DNA from: Anaerolineae bacterium
GTDB taxonomy: Bacteria; Chloroflexota; Anaerolineae; B4-G1; SLSP01
DNA: 14,109 bases
Assembly (NCBI GenBank): GCA_016934645.1
Contig: JAFGSL010000528.1
Location: forward strand, 1 to 14,109
Direction of reading: 5' to 3'
Part shown: positions 6,231-13,510 of the stretch, in pieces
How positions within the stretch are numbered: position 1 is the stretch's first letter
Layout of the letters: the number at the start of each line of letters is the position of its first letter
Made by a program: the position numbers and the translations under genes
The notes under the pieces: model-generated
Databases searched by the model: none
Told to the model about the DNA's origin: nothing
The model's input: only the letters and a program-made list of their open reading frames with translations

Positions 6231-6234
6231 AACG

Positions 6235-7476
6235 ATGATCACTGGAACTGACCGAACGACGTTACGTGAATTGGCCCGTTGGGTGGCCGAGATCGCCGCT
6301 CTACCCATCCAGGCGGAACGGCGCGCGCTGTGGAAGCAGCACAACAGCCTCAAGACCACGCGTCCGCTGATTCTGGTCTTCCCCGAGGGCGCGTGGGAAG
6401 AAATCCTCACCGACAAAGACCTGGTCTGCGAGGGTGACACCGCCCGGCGCATCGAGTGGCAGTTGCGCAGCCGCATCTACTATCACGAACATTTCCAGGA
6501 TGACACCGTCATCGAGAAAACGTGGGTGGTCAACAAGGGCATTCACAACTCCGGCTGGGGGCTGGAAGCACAGCATATCCCCAGTCCCGAAGCGCGCGGG
6601 GCATGGCATTTCGATCCGGTGATCCACACGCCCGCCGATATGCAAAAGCTGCGCTTCCCCGATATCGCCTACGACGAAGCCACCACCCAGCGGGTATTCA
6701 CCGAAGCACAGGACCTCTTTGGCGATATTCTCGATGTGCAACTCAAGGGCGTCGCGCACATCTCCTATCACCTGATGGCCGAATACACCGGCTGGCGCGG
6801 CCTGGAAGAAGTGATGACCGACATGGCGCTCGATCCCAGCTGGGTCCACGATGCGATGGCTTTCCTCACCGAGGGCCACCGGCGCGTCTTGCAACAGTAC
6901 ATCGATCAGAATTTGCTCTCGCTTAACAACGACGCCACCTACCAGAATTCCGGCGGCAACGGCTACACCGACGAATTGCCCGCCCCAGACTTTGATCCTG
7001 CGCGTGTACGTCCCTGCGATATGTGGGCCAGCGCCGAGGCGCAGGAAATGGCGGGTGTGTCACCCAAGATGCACGCCGAGTTCATCCTGCAATACGAGAA
7101 GCAACTGCTCGCCCCCTTCGGGCTGACGGGCTACGGCTGCTGCGAAGACCTCACCCGCAAACTAGATGATGTCTTCACTATCCCGCACATCCGGCGTATC
7201 TCCATCTCACCGTTTGCGGATGTGGACAAGTGCGCCCCACAGCTCAAGGGCAATTATATATTCTCGTGGAAGCCCAACCCCGCACATCTCGTCGGCCACT
7301 TCGACGAAGATCGCATCCGCGCGTATATCCGTCACGCCATTGCGGTCGCCCAGGCGCATGGCTGTGTGATGGAGATGATCCTGAAGGACACCCACACCTG
7401 CGAGCATCACCCAGAGCGGTTCGAACGCTGGCTTGCCATCGCCCGCGAAGTGCGCGCAGAGCTTGGATACGAATAA
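6235..7476 (+). CDS. UroD-like protein 1 (uroporphyrinogen decarboxylase/methyltransferase fold), function unknown
   Basis: This is a 413-aa cytoplasmic protein. I place it in the UroD-like superfamily, which includes true decarboxylases and cobamide-dependent methyltransferases such as MtaA and CmuA. The placement rests on overall pattern, on the C-terminal half with the sequence GYGCCEDL (299-306) and IPHIRRISISPFADV (316-330), and on KPNPAHL (346-352). The true HemE N-terminal signature (LMRQAGRY-type) is absent, so it is not haem biosynthesis. Candidate metal ligands are Cys302-Cys303-Glu304, Cys333 and HTC at 387-389; these are conserved in homologues as I recall but not proven as zinc ligands. 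The ATG at 6235 follows directly on the repeat array and has no visible Shine-Dalgarno sequence, unlike its neighbours. It is the first gene of a cassette with an FAD oxidoreductase and a second UroD-like protein. The substrate is unknown. Confidence 0.72.
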   Translation: MITGTDRTTLRELARWVAEIAALPIQAERRALWKQHNSLKTTRPLILVFPEGAWEEILTDKDLVCEGDTARRIEWQLRSRIYYHEHFQDDTVIEKTWVVNKGIHNSGWGLEAQHIPSPEARGAWHFDPVIHTPADMQKLRFPDIAYDEATTQRVFTEAQDLFGDILDVQLKGVAHISYHLMAEYTGWRGLEEVMTDMALDPSWVHDAMAFLTEGHRRVLQQYIDQNLLSLNNDATYQNSGGNGYTDELPAPDFDPARVRPCDMWASAEAQEMAGVSPKMHAEFILQYEKQLLAPFGLTGYGCCEDLTRKLDDVFTIPHIRRISISPFADVDKCAPQLKGNYIFSWKPNPAHLVGHFDEDRIRAYIRHAIAVAQAHGCVMEMILKDTHTCEHHPERFERWLAIAREVRAELGYE

Positions 7477-7544
7477 GACTCTATCCGAGAATCGAGCTTG
7501 CGAGCGCTTCTGGTGCGTCAACGGCGAATTTTCGGATAGGTTCT
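7476..7544. repeat. Imperfect long inverted repeat between UroD-like 1 and the FAD oxidoreductase
   Basis: The arms at 7476-7492 and 7528-7544 match at 14 of 17 positions, with an uninterrupted core CTATCCGA (7481-7488) against TCGGATAG (7532-7539). The 35-nt interior contains a smaller palindromic piece, GCTTGCGAGC. The core CTATCCGA also occurs at 6218-6225 in the array ahead of the first gene. It may be a dispersed repeat element or an mRNA hairpin that tunes expression of the downstream genes; no U-run follows, so it is not a standard terminator. Confidence 0.65.
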
Positions 7545-7567
7545 AAGATGAATTGAAGGAGAACACA

Positions 7568-8941
7568 ATGCAGTACTACGAAGAACCCGCGCAGAGATTG
7601 CCCGCCAGGGAATGTGACGTTGTCATCGCTGGTGGAGGTACAGCAGGCGTTGTCGCTGCACTCGCAGCGGCCCGCCATAGCGCGAAGACGATGCTGATCG
7701 AAGCGAAAGGCTATCCCGGCGGTATGGTTGTCGAAGGCGGCACGGCGCTGCACAGCTTCTACAACCTGTGGAAGGCATTCCCCGGCGTGGAAAAACGCCA
7801 GGTGGTGAAGGGCATTCCCTTCGAGATCGTCGAACGCGTAGCCCAGGCCGGCGGCGCGACCGGACACGCCGAGATGCTCATCGGCTACGATTACGACTCG
7901 ATTTGCACCGCTATCGACACGGAAATCTACAAACGCGTCGTCTTCGAAATGTTACGCGAGGCCGGCGTCCACGTCGCCGTCAACACGCTGCTCACCGGCG
8001 CGATTGTCGATGGCGCGTGGATCAAAGGCATTATCGCCGAGAGCCACGCCGGGCGTGAAGCCGTCTACGCGCAAGCTTTCGTCGATTGCACCGGCTACGG
8101 CGATCTCGCGGCGCGTGCCGGTGCGGACTACACCGAGCCGAATGATTATCCCGTCGCCAACAGCATCGGCGTCGGCGGTGTGGACGTAGACCGGTATCAC
8201 GCCTTCTTCGCCGACCACAACGCCGTGAGCCAATACGCGCGCGGCTGGCGCAGCGGCAAACCCGACCAAATCGTGCGCACCGACGGCGCAGCGCGCAAGC
8301 TGCCTGCCGACTTCGTCACCGAAGCGCGCAAAATCGGCATGTCGTTCGTCACTACCACCGTCCACGATGATTACTTTATGTTCATCAAACTGAACGTCAA
8401 AATGCCAGTCAGCCCCACCGACCGGGATGCCGCCGCCGAAGCGGAGCTTGAATTGCGCCAAAGGCAGGCGCGCGCTATCGAACTGCTACGCCAGCACATC
8501 CCCGGCGGCGAAAATGCCTTCATCGCCCGCACCAGCCCCACCCTCTGTATCCGGCGCGGACGGTTGATCACATGCGATTACAACATCACGTTGAGCGACG
8601 TGCTCGAAGGTCGCCACTTTCCCGATGACGTGCTGGCCTACGGCTTCCACGACAGCGCGCCGCGCCTGCAAATCAAGAACGGTGGGACTTATGGGATCCC
8701 ATACAGCGCGTTGCTCGTTGCCGGGCTGGAAAACCTCTGGGCCGCCGGGATGCTCATCACCTCGGATCACGAAGCGCACATGTCCACCCGCAACACCGTG
8801 TGCTGCATGGGACAGGGACAAGCGGCGGGGACGGCGGCGGCGCTCTGCGCGGCCAGAGGTATCAGTGCCCGTGTCCTCCCCTACCCTGATCTGCGTCAGG
8901 TGCTCGAAGCGGATGGCGTTTATTTCGAAGAGAGTGCGTAG
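7568..8941 (+). CDS. FAD-dependent oxidoreductase (PF12831-type)
   Basis: This is a 457-aa flavoprotein. The dinucleotide-binding loop VIAGGGTAG is at residues 19-27, with Glu45 as the ribose-binding acid (MLIEAKG). The PGGM turn and GGTALHSFYN (58-66) follow. A fumarate-reductase-like mid-region has FVDCTGYGDLAARAGADY, and the C-terminal FAD region has DHEAHMSTRNTVCCMGQGQAAGTAAAL. This arrangement is that of the PF12831 'FAD dependent oxidoreductase' group, whose members are mostly uncharacterised and often sit beside sugar or C1 genes. The double Cys in NTVCCMGQG is close to where the flavin would bind. The start ATG 7568 has AAGGAG (7556-7561) with a 6-nt gap; an in-frame TTG at 7553 is not supported. 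It lies between two UroD-like genes and 41 bp ahead of the second. It probably oxidises or reduces an intermediate shared with them. Confidence 0.82.
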   Translation: MQYYEEPAQRLPARECDVVIAGGGTAGVVAALAAARHSAKTMLIEAKGYPGGMVVEGGTALHSFYNLWKAFPGVEKRQVVKGIPFEIVERVAQAGGATGHAEMLIGYDYDSICTAIDTEIYKRVVFEMLREAGVHVAVNTLLTGAIVDGAWIKGIIAESHAGREAVYAQAFVDCTGYGDLAARAGADYTEPNDYPVANSIGVGGVDVDRYHAFFADHNAVSQYARGWRSGKPDQIVRTDGAARKLPADFVTEARKIGMSFVTTTVHDDYFMFIKLNVKMPVSPTDRDAAAEAELELRQRQARAIELLRQHIPGGENAFIARTSPTLCIRRGRLITCDYNITLSDVLEGRHFPDDVLAYGFHDSAPRLQIKNGGTYGIPYSALLVAGLENLWAAGMLITSDHEAHMSTRNTVCCMGQGQAAGTAAALCAARGISARVLPYPDLRQVLEADGVYFEESA

Positions 8942-8971
8942 GGATAAGTTGAATACGCCATATTCCTTGAC

Positions 8972-8976
8972 AGGAG
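8972..8976 (+). promoter_or_regulatory. Ribosome binding site that fixes the TTG start at 8983
   Basis: AGGAG lies 6 nt before TTG 8983. No ATG or GTG in the frame is as well placed; the next methionine (residue 8) would remove conserved N-terminal sequence. Confidence 0.75.
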
Positions 8977-8982
8977 CATATA

Positions 8983-10050
8983 TTGGATAAGAAAACACGC
9001 TTGATGCGGGCATTTGACCTGCAACCTACCGATCGCCCGCCGATCTTGGGCGGGTGGCTGGCCGCGCCAGAATACGTGCAGACGTTGACCGGTTGTTCAG
9101 AAGATGAATACTGGGCCGATCCATTTCACTGGGGAATCAAGGCCGAACACGTACTCGGTTCCGATGGCGTCATCGGCATCTTCATGCCCATCCATCGTGG
9201 CGAATATCGCTGCGTCGATGGGCAAGTGATCGAGCGGCGCGCTGCGTATACGGTAGACTCTGTTTTAGCGGAAATCGCGTCATATCCCGAACCGGAGGAA
9301 GAGGCAACCGCCTTCGATGAGGAAGCCGCCTACGCCGATTACTCAGCAGAACTGCGCCTGCGCCAGGCAGAATGTGGCGAGATGCTCTGGTGCCCGGCGG
9401 ATTGGTCGATCATCCCCAAGGCACTATGGTATCACGAATTCGGCTACGAAGCCGCGCTTTCGACGTTGGCACTGCATCCCGATCGCTACCGCAAGCTTAT
9501 CCGCCTGGCGGCAGTACGTGGGCGAAACAAAGCAACTTTGATCGCGCGTGCCATTCGCGAGGGGCTGCATCCCAGAGCGCTGCTCACCGGTGAAGACATC
9601 TGCTCGCAGCAGGGACCGATGGTGTCACCCCAATTCCTGCGCCGCGAGTACTTCCCGCTGCTGGAATACGTTTGGGAACCACTGCTCGATGTGGGCGCGA
9701 AACTCGTCTGGCACTGTGACGGAAACTATCGCGCGCTGCTGGATGACGTGCTTTCATGCGGTGTCGCGGGTTTGCAGGGGTTTCAGCGCGAGTGCGGGAT
9801 GGAGCTAGAGTGGATCGTGGAGAAACGCACGCGAGGTGACGACCCGCTCATCATCTTCGGGCCGATGTCGGTGACGGAGACGCTGCCTTACGGTACCCCA
9901 GACGATGTATGTGCCGAAGTTCACCGGGCGATAGCGCTCTGCCGCGATCAAGCAGCGCTTGTCTTTTTTACCAGCAACACGATTACGCCCGATGTCCCAC
10001 TGGCCAACATCCTGGCCTATTGGCGAGCAGTGGTGGAAGGCAGGAGGTAG
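8983..10050 (+). CDS. UroD-like protein 2 (cobamide methyltransferase/decarboxylase fold), function unknown
   Basis: This 355-aa protein has the usual length for a UroD-fold protein and starts at TTG. Family features in order are an N-terminal helix ending QPTDRPPI (14-21), GEDICSQQGPMVSPQFLRR (203-221) typical of UroD-like methyltransferases, WHCDGN (243-248) on the strand where MtaA carries its zinc-binding HxC, and IIFGPMS (290-296) in the last barrel strands. In MtaA-type enzymes the ligand pair is His-x-Cys. Here the order is His244-Cys245-Asp246, so either the cysteine is shifted by one or Asp takes its place. The HemE substrate-binding signature is absent. The stop codon overlaps the ribosome binding site of the histidine kinase gene 4 bp downstream, so the two are coupled. 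It shares only the fold with UroD-like protein 1, so the pair look like distant relatives with different roles, not recent duplicates. Confidence 0.78.
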   Translation: MDKKTRLMRAFDLQPTDRPPILGGWLAAPEYVQTLTGCSEDEYWADPFHWGIKAEHVLGSDGVIGIFMPIHRGEYRCVDGQVIERRAAYTVDSVLAEIASYPEPEEEATAFDEEAAYADYSAELRLRQAECGEMLWCPADWSIIPKALWYHEFGYEAALSTLALHPDRYRKLIRLAAVRGRNKATLIARAIREGLHPRALLTGEDICSQQGPMVSPQFLRREYFPLLEYVWEPLLDVGAKLVWHCDGNYRALLDDVLSCGVAGLQGFQRECGMELEWIVEKRTRGDDPLIIFGPMSVTETLPYGTPDDVCAEVHRAIALCRDQAALVFFTSNTITPDVPLANILAYWRAVVEGRR

Positions 10051-10054
10051 ACTT

Positions 10055-12163
10055 ATGCGATCTCTGTTACGTCGTTATCTCGTCGCCCCGGTTTTTGAAG
10101 ACGATGAAGAAAAAAGCCGGGCTGCCCGCGTGCTCAACGCGCTGCAACTGGCCCTTATCATCATTACAATACTGGCTGGCATCGCCTCGGTGTTTGTCTT
10201 CGTCGAAACGATGGGCAGTCTTATGGTGGTCGCAGGGATGGCGACTGTACTGACGATCTCGCGGGTACTGATGTACCGAGGGCATATGCGCAGCGCCAGC
10301 ATCCTGGTTCTAGCGGGCATCTGGATCGTCGTCACCGGCTTGGTGCTATTCTCCGGTGGGATGAACAGCATCGACGCCGTGTACTACCTTGCATTGACAA
10401 TCATCGGCGGGCTGCTCTTGGGCTCGCGTGCGATGATCATCGTTGCCGTGATCAGTAGCCTGGCAGGATTAGCGATGGTGCTCAGTGAGCCGTTAGGCTA
10501 CCCCGTGCCACAACTGTTCCCCGTACCTCCTGTTTCTGGATGGATCAACTTCTGTTTCAGTTTATTCCTGCTCGTCATCACGTCCGACATTGCCTTACGC
10601 AATCTCTACAACGCGCTGGCACTGGCCCGGCAACGGCTCGAGGAAAGGCGCAAAGCCGAACAAGAACGTGAACGTCTGTTGGTTCGCGTCCAGGAACAGG
10701 CACGCCAAGTGCAACAGGTGATGGACACCGTACCAGAGGGTGTGTTGCTGCTCGACAAAGAGGGACGCGTGCTCTCGGCAAACCGCCTGGGGCGACAGGA
10801 CTTGAACGCACTGGCTGGTGCCAACGTCGGCGATGTACTCACGCATTTGGCAGATCGCCCATTGGCGGAACTACTGGCATCGCCACCGCACGGGTTATGG
10901 CACGAACTGGAACTAGGCGCGCGCAGCTTTCAGGCCCTCGCGCGCCCGATCAAAAGCGGCGAGAAGGCTGAGGGCTGGGTCCTCGTCATCCGCGACGTAA
11001 CACAGCAGAAATTGATCGAACAACGCAGCCAGCAGCAAGAACGCCTGGCGGCGGTGGGCCAACTCGCGGCCGGCATCGCCCACGACTTCAATAACATCAT
11101 GGCGACGGTGGTACTCTACGCGCAGATGTCTATGCGCGAAGAGGGATTACCGACGAAGATACAGGAACGCCTCATCACCATCTACCAACAAGCACTTCAC
11201 GCCACCCAGTTGATCCAACAAATCCTCGATTTCAGTCGCCGCGCGATCCTGGAACGGCGGCCGTTTGATCTACTACCCCTCTTGAAAGAAGAAGTCAAAC
11301 TTCTAGAACGCACTTTGCCAGAAAACATCACCATCACGCTCGACTACGACTCCGATCCCCGCGCAAGCTATGTGCTCAATGGCTCACCCACAGCAATGCA
11401 GCAAATCCTGATGAACCTCGCCGTCAACGCGCGGGACGCTATGCCGAACGGGGGAATGTTATGCTTCGATCTGGCGCCTCTCCACGTCGAAGACACAGAC
11501 GCAGATTCGGTCCAGGGGATCGGTGCCGGAGAATGGATCAAACTCACCGTGTCCGACACCGGCACAGGCATCCCTGCCGATGTACTGCCGCACATCTTCG
11601 ATCCGTTCTACACGACCAAGGAGCCCGGCACGGGCACGGGTCTGGGTCTGGCCCAGGTTTATGGCATCGTGGGCATGCACGATGGACAAATCCGTGTTGA
11701 AGCCCATGAAGGTGCAGGTGCGACATTCACCATCTATCTACCGGCAGTGATAACGACGTCACCAGAAAAATTCGATACCGGGGTTGAGGAACTTCCCCCA
11801 GGACAGGGGCAAACCATCCTCGTCGTCGAAGATAGTCCCATAACTCGCCAGGCGGTGGCAGACAGCCTTGTTGCGCTCGACTACCACGTACAAGTCGCCG
11901 AAAATGGCCAGCAAGCGTTGACAATACTAGAAGAACGCCCAGAAGAGATCGCGTTGGTTCTCAGCGACGTGGTTATGCCAGGAATGGGCGGGATCGGTCT
12001 GATCGAAGCTATGCAGCAACGCAGCCTCAAGACGCCCGTCGTTTTGCTCACGGGCCATCCGCTCAAGAAAGACTGGGCAGATCTAAAAGTGGATTGGATC
12101 CTCAAACCACCAAGCCTGGAAACACTGGCCCGCGTGATCGCGCAGGCACTGGAGGAATCGTAA
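10055..12163 (+). CDS. Membrane-bound hybrid sensor histidine kinase with PAS and receiver domains
   Basis: This 702-aa protein has six predicted membrane helices (about 27-50, 54-72, 80-99, 106-122, 126-144, 162-182), a basic/acidic coiled coil (190-222) and a PAS-like domain (about 220-327). A HisKA domain follows with the phospho-accepting His343 in IAHDFNN. The HATPase_c domain shows an N box (Asn454/Asn458), G1 DTGTG (501-505) and G2 GTGTGLGL (525-532). A C-terminal receiver (588-702) carries the acidic pair Glu592-Asp593, phosphoacceptor Asp638 (LSDVVMPG) and Lys684. All catalytic residues look intact. It lacks a DNA-binding output, so signalling must pass to another protein through the receiver or a separate phosphotransfer partner not in the window. 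The start ATG has AGGAGG (10042-10047) at 7 nt. Its place in the UroD/FAD cassette suggests it senses something linked to that substrate. The stop overlaps the start region of the HAD gene. Confidence 0.92.
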   Translation: MRSLLRRYLVAPVFEDDEEKSRAARVLNALQLALIIITILAGIASVFVFVETMGSLMVVAGMATVLTISRVLMYRGHMRSASILVLAGIWIVVTGLVLFSGGMNSIDAVYYLALTIIGGLLLGSRAMIIVAVISSLAGLAMVLSEPLGYPVPQLFPVPPVSGWINFCFSLFLLVITSDIALRNLYNALALARQRLEERRKAEQERERLLVRVQEQARQVQQVMDTVPEGVLLLDKEGRVLSANRLGRQDLNALAGANVGDVLTHLADRPLAELLASPPHGLWHELELGARSFQALARPIKSGEKAEGWVLVIRDVTQQKLIEQRSQQQERLAAVGQLAAGIAHDFNNIMATVVLYAQMSMREEGLPTKIQERLITIYQQALHATQLIQQILDFSRRAILERRPFDLLPLLKEEVKLLERTLPENITITLDYDSDPRASYVLNGSPTAMQQILMNLAVNARDAMPNGGMLCFDLAPLHVEDTDADSVQGIGAGEWIKLTVSDTGTGIPADVLPHIFDPFYTTKEPGTGTGLGLAQVYGIVGMHDGQIRVEAHEGAGATFTIYLPAVITTSPEKFDTGVEELPPGQGQTILVVEDSPITRQAVADSLVALDYHVQVAENGQQALTILEERPEEIALVLSDVVMPGMGGIGLIEAMQQRSLKTPVVLLTGHPLKKDWADLKVDWILKPPSLETLARVIAQALEES
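12151..12155 (+). promoter_or_regulatory. Ribosome binding site pointing to a non-canonical start for the HAD gene
   Basis: GGAGG inside the last codons of the kinase gene lies 7 nt before an ATC at 12163, which itself overlaps the last base of the kinase TAA. No ATG, GTG or TTG lies in this frame between 12097 and the active-site codons. Confidence 0.55.
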
Positions 12164-12723
12164 TCGCGGACACTAACGCTCGACATCAACTACTCGCCAT
12201 CTGCTTTGACTGTGGTGATACGCTGGTCGACGAAGGCAGCGAAGTCAAAGATGCCCGTGGCGTGACGCTGCGCGCTGAGCTGATCCCCGGCGCGGCGGAG
12301 GTCATCTGCGAGCTGAAGCGCCTGGGATATCCGCTTGCACTGGTCGCAGACGGACCAACAGCGACCTTCACCAATATCCTCACCCAGCACGACCTCTATG
12401 ACTGCTTCGACGCCTTCGCTATTTCCGCAGAGGTGGGCGTCGAAAAACCGGATCCCCACATCTTCATTCACGCATTGGACCAACTCGGTATTCGCCGCGA
12501 AGATTACGGACGCGTGGTTATGGTCGGCAATAATCTCGCCCGCGATATCAAAGGCGCGAATGCCCTAGGATTGATCAGCGTATGGCTGGATTGGGCACCT
12601 CGTCGATCCAAGACACCCGTGGACGACTCCGAAGTACCACAACACACCATCAAAATCCCCATGGAGTTGCTGTCCTTGATCCAGAAATTGGACAAAGCGA
12701 CCGAATCCAATACCACACCCTGA
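12163..12723 (+). CDS. HAD-superfamily hydrolase-like protein with modified active-site motifs
   Basis: This 186-aa protein (counting from ATC 12163) has the HAD fold. Motif I is FDCGDTL with the nucleophile Asp16, motif II the segment LALVADG, motif III the lysine in VGVEKPDP, and motif IV VGNNLARDI. Compared with classical HAD phosphatases, Gly replaces the second Asp of motif I (Asp-x-Gly-Asp instead of Asp-x-Asp), Ala stands where motif II has Ser/Thr, and motif IV begins GNN rather than GD. I recall relatives with the same VGNN and LDWxPRR patterns, so this looks like a subfamily trait, not decay. Activity may therefore be altered or limited. The start is uncertain: the ribosome binding site points to ATC 12163, while the only usual start codon in frame is TTG 12094, 70 bp inside the kinase gene and without a good site. 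It is coupled to the kinase gene. Confidence 0.78.
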   Translation: MADTNARHQLLAICFDCGDTLVDEGSEVKDARGVTLRAELIPGAAEVICELKRLGYPLALVADGPTATFTNILTQHDLYDCFDAFAISAEVGVEKPDPHIFIHALDQLGIRREDYGRVVMVGNNLARDIKGANALGLISVWLDWAPRRSKTPVDDSEVPQHTIKIPMELLSLIQKLDKATESNTTP

Positions 12724-12763
12724 CAGACATCCTTGACGGCTGGCGTGCGGCATATGATCGGCG

Positions 12764-13510
12764 CTAAGGAAGCGTGTTAAGATGTCCAATACCGACAAAC
12801 GGCGTGAAGCCGTAACTCTGGGCGCGGCGTTCCGCATACAGCCGCATAGCCTCGTCGTCGGGCGCGGCGTAATCTATCGTCAAAATAGGACGCGTTCCCA
12901 TAACCTCCTGCAAGCGGATGGCCATTTGCTCCGTCCACTGCAAATCGCGCCCTGTCCAGGCTACGTAATCCCCGTCATCGTAATAGGTGCTGAAGGACTC
13001 AAAGACCACACCATCCACCGTCTCGGCCACCGCCTCCAGCACCGAGAACCCACGATTTGCCAGAAGCGCCAGATCAGGATGTTCCCAGCGAATACGGCGC
13101 AGCAACTGCATCACGCCGGGCCAGGTCTCGGCAAATCGGGCATCGACGTCGAGTGTGTCGAGAAACAACCCTCGAATGCCACGCTCAACAAGCCGCGGAA
13201 TTTGCTCCTCGATGATAAAGCGCTGCCAGGCTGCGGTGCGACAGTCCACGAGCACGGTCTGCCAGCGCAGGTTACGCGCAACCGCTCCCGTGGTCGCCTC
13301 GCGCAAGGCCCAGGGCGCCGTCGTCTCGGTGTCGGCGACCTCGCTCAGCGACAGGTAGCCAAACGGTACTGTACCGCGCTGTTGCAGGGACAGCAGATCG
13401 GCAGCAGTATAGTTCTCGGTCTGCAGGATCACGAGATCATATTCCGCCAACTGCTCCAGGCGATTGAGACCGTAATAACATGCGAAGCGTGAGGGATGCT
13501 GGATATGCAT
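12764..13510 (-). CDS. GH114/TM1410-like glycoside hydrolase-family protein, no signal peptide
   Basis: This 248-aa protein spans a whole TIM-barrel domain of the GH114/TM1410/spherulin-4-like group (endo-alpha-1,4-polygalactosaminidase relatives). Recognisable elements are the N-terminal CYYGLNRLEQLAEYDLVILQ (11-30), the strand GYLSLSEV (51-58), GLFLDTLD with acidic residues Asp118 and Asp121 (114-121), ANRGF (151-155), Glu171 in VVFESF, and a late TIDYA (211-215). In characterised members, acids at the strand ends are catalytic; the assignment here is by analogy. Most relatives are secreted, but this protein starts straight into the domain at ATG 13510 with AAGGAGA upstream, so it seems cytoplasmic. 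The gene converges on the HAD gene (40 bp between stops, no terminator seen). It diverges from a second GH114-like gene whose likely start overlaps it by 6 bp. Confidence 0.78.
   Translation of the reverse strand: MHIQHPSRFACYYGLNRLEQLAEYDLVILQTENYTAADLLSLQQRGTVPFGYLSLSEVADTETTAPWALREATTGAVARNLRWQTVLVDCRTAAWQRFIIEEQIPRLVERGIRGLFLDTLDVDARFAETWPGVMQLLRRIRWEHPDLALLANRGFSVLEAVAETVDGVVFESFSTYYDDGDYVAWTGRDLQWTEQMAIRLQEVMGTRPILTIDYAAPDDEAMRLYAERRAQSYGFTPFVGIGHLNTLP

Noticed and set aside
6143..6234. Cobalamin riboswitch ahead of the UroD cassette
   Set aside because: The region is only 92 bp, filled by short repeats, and shows no B12-box-like conserved sequence.
6235..10050. HemE (true uroporphyrinogen decarboxylase) for either UroD-like protein
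   Set aside because: Neither protein has the N-terminal Arg-rich substrate-binding signature of HemE, and no other haem genes are near.
12782..13492. Plus-strand open frame of 236 codons
   Set aside because: It is antisense to the GH114-like gene, which has a clear ribosome binding site and conserved motifs; the plus frame shows none.
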